Positions 41,901-55,758 of a stretch of DNA of 64,000 nt are shown in pieces. The first letter of the stretch is position 1. Each line of letters opens with the position of its first letter. The stretch covers positions 22,879,227-22,943,226 of the forward strand of contig CM060478.1 of NCBI GenBank assembly GCA_030544235.1, given 5' to 3'. The notes beneath the pieces were generated by a model that worked only from the letters and a program-made list of their open reading frames with translations, had not been told where the DNA came from and searched no databases. The translations under genes and the position numbers were made by a program. This DNA is from Lepturacanthus savala. Its lineage: Eukaryota > Chordata > Actinopteri > Scombriformes > Trichiuridae.

Positions 41901-44900
41901 GCGTAGACAGAAACACACGCAAAGTTGGGGAAGTTATCAGAATATCAGCTTCTTAGCCTCAGTGATCCACCCATGTGGATTCATCCACCTGAGGGCTCTG
42001 AAAATTCCACATCTGTAGCCGCAAATATCTCCTGTCCTTCCCCCATCCTGTTTGTGTTGATGTCTAAGGTTGTTTTTTTATCTTCCATTATTAATGTCAG
42101 GGTGTGCGTGTTTTGTTCTGTTGGGCTTGTTTTTTTAGTGATGTGCATATTTTTGGGAAGGTCCGCCACGCTCTACGGGCCACAACACAGAGGCGCACAG
42201 TAATGAGCTCTCGTGGTGCTTTGGGGGCGCGCACACACACACAGATGCATGCATGTATGCACGCAAACACACATGTACATACATGTAGAGACATTTGTAT
42301 GTGAGTGTGCAAAACAGAGATACACACAATCACACCATTAAACAAACTAGCTCTATCCAGAAGCACTTTTAAAGCAGGTGAAATTACACTGTGACCCTGC
42401 CTTTTATGTACACCACAGCTCATTCACACACACACACACACATACACACCCACACACAAATTCATACAGGCCTTTTATACACTCCTTATCGCTGGTCACA
42501 CTAACTAACACAATGAGCCAGTCGAAGGCTAACACACACTCATACATGCACACACATGCGCACACACGCACACACACACATGTCCATGACATCTGTCACA
42601 GTGTATACAAGTAGCTCGGACCTGACAGATAGTGACAGGACAGAGGTGAATGAGGGAAAAGTGATTGAAGAAAAAACAGATTGTTTGGGTCTGGACAGAG
42701 AGTTGAGAAAGAGGGAAGAGGGATGACGCCTGCCTTTATGCACTACAGCTTTAGGGAAATGGGAATAGAGGAAGAAGGCATGCTTGAATGAATGAAGGAC
42801 AAAACAAAAAACATACATAAAGAGTGGAGAAAAGAAGGTAGAATAATTGGAATTTTTGTAATAGATCAATGAGAGGTTTGTGTCAAAATAAAAAAAAAAC
42901 CCTGGAAATGAGCAGTCAGTTGTAAAATCAGAATCCCTCTAAATAGGCAGGTTGTCAAAAGCAGGAATACAGAAATGTTAATTAGAAATCAATGAAAAAA
43001 CATGCTCCTACAGAACAAAAAAAATATGAATTAAAAGCCCAGGAACATGCAAAAATTAGTGAATCGACAAGCTGCACTCTATGGGTAGAACAGATTTGAG
43101 GTTCAGTGGTCCATGTCTGCCCTTCTCGCCTCTTGGGGGGGAAATTTACTTTGGACACAAAATACAGAGGCGAATGAAAATGATAGAAGTACATTTGATG
43201 ATAAACGGAACAAAGAGGTTGGCCCAAACAGCTGAACGGGAGATCACTGACAGATTAGAAATGGAAAAGAAGAAGAAACAAATCTGAAAATCACTGGGTT
43301 AATAACACACACTATCTCTACCCCCCATGCCCCCTCCATCCCTACCCATCTCTTCCCTCCTCTTTTTTTTCTGCTGGCGTTTGCTGGTCAGCAATAATCA
43401 AAAACCACTTTCTGTGGGCCGGATTAGTTTAACCCCCCCACAACACCCCCACTCTCCCTTCTCCAGCTTAGTCCACTGGACCAGGGCGATGTATGTGAGT
43501 GTATGTGTGTGTGTACGTGTGTGTTTGTGGGGGATGGGTAGTAGGGTATACATGTGCACACGTGTGTATGTTGCAGGTTGCATGAGTGTGTGTGCGCGCG
43601 TGCATTAACAGAGGAGTGTGGGATGTACAATATGGCGTGGTGGTTGAATGAATGTGTATGTGGCGTCTTATCTGGACTCTGCGCACAGCAGGAACAATTG
43701 CTTTTACACAACGACATGCACACACACGCACACATACACACCCACACCGCCACCCCCACACACACAAAAGGGCCTGGCAGTAATGTGATAATGCCAGTGT
43801 TAGTGGTTAGCCAGCTAGTATCGTAATTGGCATAGCACCTGCCAAGACAATCAGATACATGCAATAATCGATCAGCATCCAGCATTGGAACAAGGAAGAA
43901 GGTGAACAACTAGTCACAAAAAATACATCATTGTGATAGTGATTGAATATAAAGGAGGTAGGGATGTAAAAAGATTCTTTAGGATCTATGTAAATGCTGC
44001 AGACACCAGATGAGGAGCCATTCATAAAAGAGTGAATATCTACAGTAAATTGACATGTTGCTAATCTCAAGCAAATGTTGAAATTGTTCCAAAGATTACT
44101 TGAAAGTTAGATGACTTGCATGTATCTGAGGTCTTTATTTGCACATTTTGATGATGCATGTATTCTTTACTCAGCCAATACACTGAGTAGATTTCCCACT
44201 TAGAGTAGGTTGTTAAATTGTCTTATAATGATGTAACAGATCCAGCTGGTATCTAAGTCTACAAACACTTGATTCAAACAAAATGTTTTTAAGTCTTTAT
44301 TATTGAAGGTTATTAAAGTAGTTTTACTTGTATCCATGTTCCTTATAGGTTTTTTTTTACAATGGCCTTGTACTGAAACAACGTGTGACTGAATTGAATA
44401 TATTTTTATTTTTTGTTTCACTCAAATCCACCTTTCTTTCTTTGTTGTGGTCTCTTCTACACCTGACTCTTTTATGCCTCTCTGTCTTTTTTCTGTCTCA
44501 CATACACATACACATGTACACACACACACATGCACACTCGATTAATGTGTTCTACTGTACCTTAATTTCAGAGGGTGAGAGTTTGTCTGTTCGCCTGCCA
44601 GTCTCTGGGGAGTCCTGGTTCTTTTTGTTGAGGTAAACTGCAGCCACTTGGCTCTGCTCCAGGAAGGCCAGCAGAATCAGCCGATCACTAAGCACCGCTG
44701 GGAATGACATCACCACATTAGTTGCTGAATATTATGATTTAAAACAAAAGACACTTAAAGATGATCATATTTTTCACATTTTCAGGTTTATGTTTCATTC
44801 CAGAGCCTTTCTGGGATATCTTTACATGATTTACAGTTCAAAAAACTCATTTATCTGAAACTGGCTTAAATCCAATCCAATTGGGCGAGTGGACAACAAA

Positions 44901-47900
44901 AACAACCCGTGGAACAACTTCAGCAACAAAGGGTACCAAACCAACGGCTATTTGTTGGCTATGCATGAACAATCTGACGTCAGTTCGATGGGGAAGTAGA
45001 GGTGACTTTGTAAACGGAAGATTGAGAGGAGCCTGAAGCGTTGGCTTTGACTTGAAGGTGACATTTTTACATACTTTCACCTAAAGTTTTGGAAGATTAA
45101 CTGTTGTTTAACATGCACATCTGATATTATAATTATATATAAATGACATACAATTATGAAAAGCATGCTACATTTAGAGTCCCCTGTCTTACAGACAGAA
45201 ATGACTGCTGGAATATATCAACACATACAAGTTACTACACAGTCATTATCTTGTCGTAAATCCAAATTGTTTTAAATGTATGTTTTAAATGTTTTCTGAT
45301 GTGCTTAATGATTGAACAGAAGTTGTTGCCTATTCAAGAATTGGAATGCCCCTCCATTAATAATACGCCCTGTGTGACCATGTGAATATAATGAACAGTA
45401 CACTATACATTATTCTTCTAAGTGTACAACCAAATATTTCCTCACATATGTATACAGTTCCCAACTGCATTTTTATCCTGATAAAGTTCTAAGTGTTCTT
45501 TCACTTCATTCATAACTTCACTACACTGTTGCTGTTACTGTTCTACTGTATCATTTAGTTTTGGTGAGTTTGGAGAAGGATGACAGAAGTTGTCTTTCTC
45601 TGACTGCCTCCCATCCCCTCCTCTCCCTTACTTCTTATTTCCTGCTTTGCGCACTTTGTATCTCACTCCTTTCCTGTTGTCTTCTCTCTTCCCCTTCCGT
45701 CAGGCTCTGAGGCCTTTTTTGTGGTAGAAGAGAACACACTTGATCGTGTTCAACTCTTCAAGAGCTGCATGGGAACACTGATTAGCAATTAAGCCCCCCT
45801 CTCTTTCAAATTAATCTGTTTATGAAACCAATTAAATGGAAAGGAGGGGGGTTGTTATACATGTCTCTCAGATATCCTGCTTTGAGTTGAACGAGTCAGG
45901 CTGCACCCCGAGATTTAGAAATCTAACCGTCAATTCACCGTAACGTGTGTATTTATAAATGTGCGGGTATTGGTATGATTACTCTTCAAATTGGCCTGTT
46001 GTGTGAAAATTTCAAATTAATATGCAAATATTCATGAAGGAAGTGAAACATTGCTTGAAAATACAGGAAAAAGTAACATCTAAAACCAGGTCAGTTGAGT
46101 TAGTGCAATCCCTCTGTCCCGATGTTGAAGTTGGATTATAAAACATTTGTAATGAAGGTTCAAGGTTTAAACCATTACAAAACACAGGCATTAACAGGGT
46201 CTTGGCTTTTCAGAACACTGTTTAATGCAATAGTAAGCATCTTTGTAATAGATTACAGATAAATCGAGTTAAATGCAGTTTAGTATTGATCTCTATGGGT
46301 GTCTATAAACGGGATTAGGATTAATCCCATTCAGTCCCAAATGAAGGAGACGATATGAAACCAGGCTGTGGCCCAATCTGGGACCAGGTGGCTGATTTGG
46401 TATTAGGGGCTAGACCTTTTTGAACCACCCCAATACACCCCCCCCAGACACATACACACATTCATCATTCATTCATTAACCTCATCCAGATGTATAAACA
46501 CATGCACATATCATATACATTCATAAATGCAAGCCTGCAAACATATTTTATACATGCACAATTCCACACACCAACACATGTACATATGCAGCACACACAT
46601 TTGCATCTACTATCAAAACAAACCAACCACATGTTAAAGCACACACACTCACCACATACACACACACAGTCCCTTAAATCCATTTAATGCTCCTCAGCAG
46701 CATGTTGACATGAGAGGCCAATGGGCTTAACCAAAGCACATTTAAACATGGGTAAATTAAACCAGCTATGAAAAATCACTTACGGATGCTTAATCGCAGA
46801 GCATATGCGCAGCTTGGCCCAGCCGTCGGCCAAAGGAAGCTGGTAACACTGCTACGGTGTAAAATATATGTAATCTATTGCTTTGAATGACACAATCAGA
46901 GCTCACGGTAGAAACACAGAGGTAACCACCATTGAGAATGCAAAGTTTGAGGGAGGACAGTAAGCCTGCTTTGTCACATGGTGAAACAAAAGCAGATCTG
47001 GCTGCTCTTCAGCGTTGTTTCAGAGAGGAACATACAAAAAAAAACTACCAGGCCTCACATTCAATTCAATGCGTGCAAATCAAAATCAGGATTTTCTACA
47101 ATATTCTAACATTTTTTCTTAAGAATGTTGTCAAATTCTGTCATACACAGTGCCGTACAGTTTAATTTGTTTCAAAACTGTGTTTATAAGTCACTTAAGA
47201 CATAAGTGATCAGACACTTACACAGTGCACACAGCCACAAAAACACTTACACCAGTCACAACTTGATGGTAATGTAAACTGTGTCTGTAATTGTCCATTG
47301 TAATTGTGTTCGATAGTGTGATCTGCTCTGGCTTTCTACTCTAATTGTCCCGGGCTAATTTAACAAGTGACAGATGTGAGAACAGCCTCTAACCTGCTAC
47401 ACCCCTGTGCTCCCATATACACACATGCACACACATACACAAAATCCCCGGAACCCACCCTCTCACAACCATTACTCTAATAATTAGTGCCTCTGAGGCT
47501 TTGAATGGAGCGCAGCGGGAGGTGAGTGGGTGTATGTGTACCTGTATGTGTGTGTGTGTATTTCAGTGTGTGCTATTGTGCATGTGAGTGTGTGTTCAAT
47601 TTGCTGTTTGTGTATGCCTGTAAAAGTAATAAGCAAATGCTGGTCTATATATAAAAAATAAATTTGTGCACCTGTAATTATAGACATACTTGTGTGAGAA
47701 TGATTATGTGCATGTGTGTATCTGTGTATGTGAGAGAGAGTGTGTGTGTGCACGATGGGGGCTTTATCAGGTGTCTGGAGACCTCGGGCGGAAGTGGAGA
47801 GGGTGGTGTTATGAACAAATAATTGATACAGAAAGAAAGAAATAATTAGCAGATTTGGACCGGTGTCCACCGCCCCTTATTCTCTCCTGCCAGGTCTGCA

Positions 47901-48133
47901 GAGCGAGGGAGTGCCGTGTGAGGGGAGGGCGGTACTCCCTTGAGGAACGCGCAATGGAGGAAAAACACTGATGGATGCTCTTAAGGGAAGGCCCCTGGAC
48001 ACACACAGCACAAAAGGATTTGCCCGCAATTAGCTACCAGAGTCGCCTCGCTCACCTGTGGCACCTGTTATGTGTGTGAGTCAGTGCGTGTGTGAGAGAG
48101 TGCTTGCATTACAAAGTGGTGAGGAGAGTGGTG

Positions 48134-48168
<35 letters not shown>

Positions 48169-49531
48169 ATAAGGTTGCAAATGTGATGATCAGGTGTAAA
48201 CATGTAGTCGTTGCTGACGGTGTGGGAGAAAGTGCGTGGTAGATGGTTTTGTGGTTTTGAAACACTGTACATTTTAATGCAAATGTCTCAGCATTTGTTT
48301 GTGTGTGTGGTTGTGGGCAGATAGGTAGCCCGTCAATGTGAGGGAAACAATGATGATTGTGTGCTTAAATCTGCTTAAACCTTGGTGAACCGCTAGAATA
48401 TTCAAGCCATATATTAAACCTGAATTTCATTGACTGAATGTGAAAATCGCAACAATACAGAAGAAGGTATTCTTTCCTACAATAATGGGTGTAATGGTGA
48501 TGCAACAGCACAAATTAGCATCAGAGGCACCAAAGTAACCAAAATTACATTAAAAAATGTCTGAAGGTTTTAATGAACTGTGAACTAATGCTGGCTTAAA
48601 CGCTTAAATTTATACCAAAGGATAAAAATAAGCTCCTTAGTTCTGTGAAATGTATTCTTAAATACAGACAGAATAAGTCTTGACTGATTTATAGTGGAAC
48701 TACGGTTATGTAGAATATAATGTATGTGTTTTTATAACTAACCATCAGTCACGGTGTTGGCTGGTAGTCGGCCCACTAATGTTCGGTCTATGCACACTTG
48801 TTCGAGTTGAGGTCCATTTAAATTCAGCGTCACTAGTACTCCACTGCTCAGCAACAGCTGCAAAGTACCACACAAACAGAAAAAAACAATTTACATGTGA
48901 GATTACAAAGGACAGAGATCCAGTTTCAAATTTTTAAACTTAGTTGACTTAGTTGACAAACTTAGTTGTTTGAATAAATGAATAAAAGCCCAAATATAGA
49001 CAGATATAAAAAGCATACTAAATTCAGAATACTGTAAATTAGAAAGGGATTAAACAGAAGAAAAAACAAAACCAAAAGGGACTAATTGAATGAAATTGTA
49101 CTTATAATCTTCAATTAGGGTTAAGTGAATTTGGACAAATGTAAAAGTTTTATTACTACCAATAAGAGCTGCAGAAATTGATTTAAACTACTTGTTCCCA
49201 GTCTTTTAATTGCATTCAGAAACACAACCTGAGATTGAGTAGTAGCAATTAAAAGTGTCACCTCTACTACAAAGTTTAATATCTTAAAACTATAAAAATA
49301 TAAAAAGTATTGAATATCAAAATCACTTTTCAATAACCTTCAAGTTCTTTGGAGATTGTTGGTTAAAGGAATGACCTTATTTCTGGCCCGATAAAGACTT
49401 TACGGGTCGTTGCAATAAATATTAGACAAATACCACCTTATATATGTCAAGAAACATAAGCTAGCCTGAAAAGGCTTGATAACTACCATTACAGTCCAGT
49501 GATGCTCTCAGCTCCTATCTGAAACTGAAAG

Positions 49532-49588
<57 letters not shown>

Positions 49589-49598
49589 TGTGTGTGCG

Positions 49599-49645
<47 letters not shown>

Positions 49646-50067
49646 AATAGGTGGTGAGCTACGGAGGGTGTTTACCTGGCAGCAATGCTTGTTCCTCCAT
49701 CTGGTGTGAACACAGGTGTTGGTCTGCAACAGTTCCTGAAAAGCATGATAGATAAATAAAGAACAAGAAAAGGAATTTGGTGAGAGAAAGAGGTGTATAC
49801 TGGGGTTTAAACAGTCAACGCAACTCAAACCCACAGGAACACAGAGCAACACTTGGAGATTGAAGACGTGGTTAAAAAAATTTTTCTGACAACAATTAGA
49901 AAGTCTTTACCAAAGTAAATCAGTGAATTTTTGTGCCAATTCTACTTAAACTTGAATTCATTGTCCTGGTGGTACACAGTACCGGACACTTGCCACCACA
50001 GGTGGCCACTGCTGCAGTTCCTGCTTGCAGAAGGGTGGGAGGGAGTTGAAAAGGGATGCAGGTAAGG

Positions 50068-50152
<85 letters not shown>

Positions 50153-53100
50153 GGTCAGTCATTCCTGCCACATTCCAAACCCAGCTGGGGTGATTGGGTG
50201 GGTGGAGAGAGGGACGGAGAAGGAGGAGGAGGGTGGGGTGTGGAGGTGAGCTGGGGTGTTTCTAGTTTCAGACAATGGTTACGGGTGAGAGGAGGGAGGT
50301 GGATGGGTGGGGAGTGTGTGCGTGTGTGGGTGCGTGTGTGTAACAGCCACAGACAGGTTCCAGCAAACAAAGCTAGGTCTGTACTGCCACAAGTACAGAG
50401 GCGAGGAGGCGGAGGAAGAGGGGGATAAATGAGGGGAGAGAAAGGGAAGGAGGAGGAAGAGAAGGAGGGAGGAAGGGAAGGGATGAGGGGGCAGCCTGCA
50501 GCCCCCTGATCCCCTCAAATATCCCCCTCGATGACAGAGCTCGGCCGAAAGAGAGGTGATGAGAGAGGAGAGGGAGAGAAGAGAACAAATGAGAACGACA
50601 GGGAGAGTGAAGGGAGAGGGAGAAAAGAGAGAGAATGCCCCTATTTGTTAATCAATCGGCCGTTTCGGAAAGGGAAAACTCTGAAAATCCCCAGAGGGAG
50701 GAAGAAGACGGGGGAGGCCGAGGGGGGTGATGGGGATTTGAACAGAGGGGGCGGGTACCTCCAACTCCTTCAGCGAATCGCGGAGCTTCTCTGGTCGGCG
50801 GTTCCTGGGGGTCCACGAATAGCCTCGAGCTACAGAGGAAAACATGAGAAGAATCAGGAGATCATGTGACTTGAACTTTTAAAAACAGAAATTGGAGAAA
50901 TCATTTTAAAAAGGCGTTCATGGGAATTCACAAGAATGTGGCAACCAAAAACGGACAGGGTGAAATGGGTGAACTTTATATCTACATTTAGATCCAAGTA
51001 TGAAAATGGGCAGCATGGACAATAAAGGGTGTTTAAAAGACCAGAAGAAGAATCATTTTAAGCACTCATGAAGTTTTGCTTAACCACAACAAATATTGTC
51101 TTCCAATTAGAGCTGAGAGATTTAGTTAAATGACAGCATATTATCCAATGACTATATTGATAATTATTTAGTTATTTAGTAAAAAGTAATCCCAAATATT
51201 TGGTAGTTTGAGTCTATTAACTGTCAAGATTTGTTATTTTTTTGTGATTTTATATCACTGTATATTTTATACTGATGATTGGGCAAAACAAGCAATTTTA
51301 ATATATTACTGAGATTTGGAAAATTCTGGCCGTTATCTTTAGTTACACTTTTAAGTCTTTTAATGGTTAGAAAATGAGAAGCTAAGCTGAAAAAGGGTAT
51401 TATCATGAGTGTAGTGAGTTATGCTATGAATGTGGAATTTCGGGATACATAGCAGCCTATGGGTTCATTTCAGTGCTCCTGGTACCATTCGCTACACAAC
51501 TAATTTATGTTTAAAACCCAATGTAAAACTATGACTGCAAAAAGAAAAAAAAAAATACATTGATGTAGTCATATTTCTGACTACCATATCCCCAAAGCAG
51601 TCTGAAGTCTGTTGCTTTTGGATTCAAGTTGCTGCCATTAAGAGTCAAAATATTCTACTGAAAGCAAAAATTCCCTTCAAAACACACAAACTGGTCCTTG
51701 AGGAGAAGGAAATACTTCATTGTGAGGACTTTTGGCACTCTCAAGTTATCTCCCAAATGCAACCGCACAGTTAGCACCACATATCTCAACACGTGCCATA
51801 CCGAGGCCCCTTCATTTTAATTTCCCCCTCCATCTCTAGTGGTTTAACAGGAAGGGAAGGATATGAAGAAAACAACTAATTGAATTTGTGCATCTGCTTC
51901 TGCCCACGCATATACACAAAGTTCAGTGGAAGGGAAGATGGAAGGAGAAGGGAGGACTGCTTTTTTCCAATATGGTGAAATCATTGCCCAATCTGTTTAT
52001 TTTACAGTCTCCCTTTTCATCTTTACTAAAATGAACCATTAAGTAGTGGGGCTCTCTATTAAGAATGAGTGGAAAGAGGAGGTAAACAGATGCATGCAAA
52101 TGAGGGTGGGGAGGGTGAGGAGGGGCTGGGGGGTCAGGGGAGAGAGGAGGGAGGGGAGGGCAGGATGATGAGTGTTCGTCTCCTGATAAGGGTGTTTGTA
52201 TTCCACTACTGAGTGAAAAGCAGAGAGAGGGAAAGACAGGAAGTGGGACAGTTGATTGATTAGGACAGTGAATTTCTAGAAGACGGCCATCCACTGGTAT
52301 GGTGATAAGGGCCCAAAGAGACAAACATATGGATATTAGGTATAAAATCATCTCTCTTGCTGAGTTTTTCATCAGAAACTTACCCTCACAGAAATGGAGT
52401 TTCTCACTGTAGTAATGATGCTCCCGGGGATTAGCTAGGGAAAAGAAAGGAGGCTGAATGAAGGATTTGATTTGGAATTCATAGATAAAAACAGCAAGAT
52501 GTACAGGACATGTTTGTATGATGCATACAAAGAACAGAGTGACAGAGAACAATGCTGGAGTTCAGACATCACCAGAACTCCATTGGGACGTTTTGGTGAA
52601 GTGCAACCTACAGCCGTGCCTTATGGCCCGGTCACTGTGAGCAAGAAAGTGGCCAGTCTGGTGGCCGGCCCCTCTGGCAGGCAGGAACACCTCCAGGATT
52701 AGTAGTATTAATCAGATAAGGGGGTGAGGGGCCAGACAGGCCCAGACATGGGCACCTGCTCCGGGGCTGGGTGGGGAGGGCTGGGGGGGGTTGGCTGGTG
52801 GGGACCCCCGGAGCTGCTCCAATGAGCCTGGGTCTCCCTCTAGTGGGGAAATGTGGAGCTAACATTAAGTCTTTCAGAGGACCAAACACATACAACAATC
52901 AAATGTTCAAAGGAATCAAATTAAATTGATACCAAGTGACTATTGTTGAAAGTGCTATACACAGGATGATGTCTATATATTGATATGATGTGAATATGAT
53001 ATGATAAACATGTGAATGCTTCCTAAATATTAAATTATGCATGTACATAGGAGAAAAGACTATGGGGATTTTTGCTTATGAGGAGCCAATATATAAAAGG

Positions 53101-55719
53101 TAAGATATTATGAAGAAATGTAATTTTTCACAGCATAGCTGTGTACCCCATATACTTTATTTCTTCAAGCTGAATGCCACAGTGCCCATACAAAATATTA
53201 CAGTCTAATCTAACATAATCTACTGTATATGCAATGGAATCATGACCTGAGCTATCATTACAATCCTGTGTGAAAATGTTGTGATACTTTTGGATGGTGA
53301 TTCTGCTCCCCCTGCTCCATCTCTCCCGTCCTCCTCCCCTCCCTCCACTCTGATATCAAGCCACACTTTAGTAATCCTCCAAATAAAAGGATTTGGAGCA
53401 AGAGCATCGTCTCTCCACTGAAGATTGGAATGAAAGAGAAGGCAGCTTCTCAGATGAGAGAGAGAGAAGGAGAGAACCCCATGATGACAGAGAAAGAGGG
53501 AGAGACAGGGAGACATACTGTACACAAAATGAGAATGAACAAAACATACGTGGTAAGAGGAATGAAAGAGACAAAGAGAAGGAAATCAATGAAAGAGAGG
53601 CAGAAGCGTTTGAGACAGGCACAGTAACAGATGATAAAAAGACTAAAAAGAAAATACAGGGGACTGATGAAGGAAAAGAGAGAAATAAAGAGAGATGTCC
53701 TTCAGTGTCTTTCACCTCATTGTTTTTTGTTTTTTATTTTGGCCACCACTTTTACTAGATTAAGCTCTGATAAACCTGTACACTGCCAAAGTGTCTCCCT
53801 GCGGTTTGGCGCACAAATTGAGCAACAAGCAGGTGAAAATTGTTCAGCTGGTGGAGACCAAAATAAGATAATAAATAATAGTGAATGATATATTGACTTT
53901 TACTAGGCTAGATGTCGAAATAAACAACCTTTTGTCCTATTACCTTTATTTTATGAACATCTTGTCAAAATAAGATATGTTTCAAATTATTTCAATGTAT
54001 ATCTATACATTTAAAATGATAAATTAAAAGTAACAGCATATATGGTGTCCATTGTGATGAATAAAGTCAACACATTTAATAAAGTATCAATTTAATCCAA
54101 TTCTAACCTATATATTTTTCCTAAACGTCAAGGAACAATATCCTGTAGGCATGGAGGACTAAATGAATGATGACATAAATTTCTTCCTGTGTTGTAAAAA
54201 GATACTTACCCTTGGATGTGAAAGTCCAATCATACATGCATGTGGTACTTACTGCAACTTTAAAATTGACAATACACACTAGTAACATATCATTCATTTT
54301 CATATTTTGGATGAAATTCAAGTCATTTTATTTTGACCTGGAATTGATGCTTGAGCATGTTATGATGCACTATATCCCAGAAACCTACCATAAAGCTGCA
54401 TGTTATTTTTGGGAGTCACAAAAAAATCTACATATCAACCCTTCTTACACTTATCAGTGTAAAAATGAATCTAAAAATGCTTATAAGTTGCAGCATTTTC
54501 TTATAGGTGGACAATGATGTGAGGGATGTCATAACAATGACAGTGTAGCCATATTAAAGAAAAAAAAGGGATGAGAGAGCCAGTCCCTACACTGCTAGGA
54601 CCGCAGGGGAGTGATTTGAGCACTTCCTGATGGCACGGGAAGCCTCCTGGCTTGAGGCAATATGAGGCTGGACTACATGGGGCCTCTTGCTATGTGATCT
54701 AGGAGAAAGTCAACAGTTTAGTTTTCCTATCACTGTGTGGCAGGACCCCAGGTCAACAGCAACACGGGGAGAGTAAGAGATAGAACCGCAGAGGCCTAAT
54801 AACCTGTGTGTATGTGTGCGTGCTATGTGCATGTGTATGTGTATATAAGGTTTTAGGGTGTAAATCCTACATACTAATAGCCTCTATGCGGACAAGTATG
54901 TGTGGTTTGAGGGGTGCGAGACGCTGCCAAAATAACAATAATACGAAGATGTGTGTGTGTGTGTGGGAGGCAGCAGAAATCCCTTCTTCATATAGAAGGA
55001 AATCACATACATTCCAAAAACAAGACAAATGTAACTTATCTTAAACACAAACAGACATCCAATATAAACACTATTTACCTGGCTCTCCTTTATCGTAGTA
55101 CTGATAGGTGCCAATATCTGTATCTGTGGGGCGAGAGAGAGGGGAGGGGTGGGGGAGGGGTGAACATCTAGCTGTCAGGGAAAAGCAGAAGACAGATCAG
55201 CAATTTCGCACCGTGGGATAAACAATCGCTATCAGCCAGTGGCCTGTCCCGTCTGCCAGCACCACAGTTTAGATAAGACTCTGGGAGGGAGGAGGTGGTG
55301 TGAGGGTGGGCTGGGGGGGTCCGAGCCAGAATGGAGGAGGGTATTAATAAAGACAGTGTGGCTTAACCCATCCCACCTGAGGGACATTCTGTGATTTACA
55401 CACACATGCAATATAAACATTTTAAAGTAGTCACAGCAAGTCAATGAGCAGTGCAAAAAGACCACATATGTTCACCATACATAGCATTTAACACACACAC
55501 AAACACAGATTGACACACACATACACATGCAAATTGCTGAGCTGAGCTTTTTTTTCCTGTGTTATTCCTGCAGGCCCAAAACCATAAGCAGACTAAGATT
55601 CGCACAACACATCGTTTCTTTATCACTCCACTACTGTAGCGGCTGCTGCTGCTGCTCCTGAGGCCAGGTCACACTAATACAACAGGAGAGCTGATGGCAG
55701 GCACGCACACACACACACA

Positions 55720-55758
<39 letters not shown>

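Noticed and set aside
53393..53758. 121-codon plus-strand Glu/Arg-rich frame
   Set aside because: Product of purine-rich GA/AAG sequence; typical chance frame.
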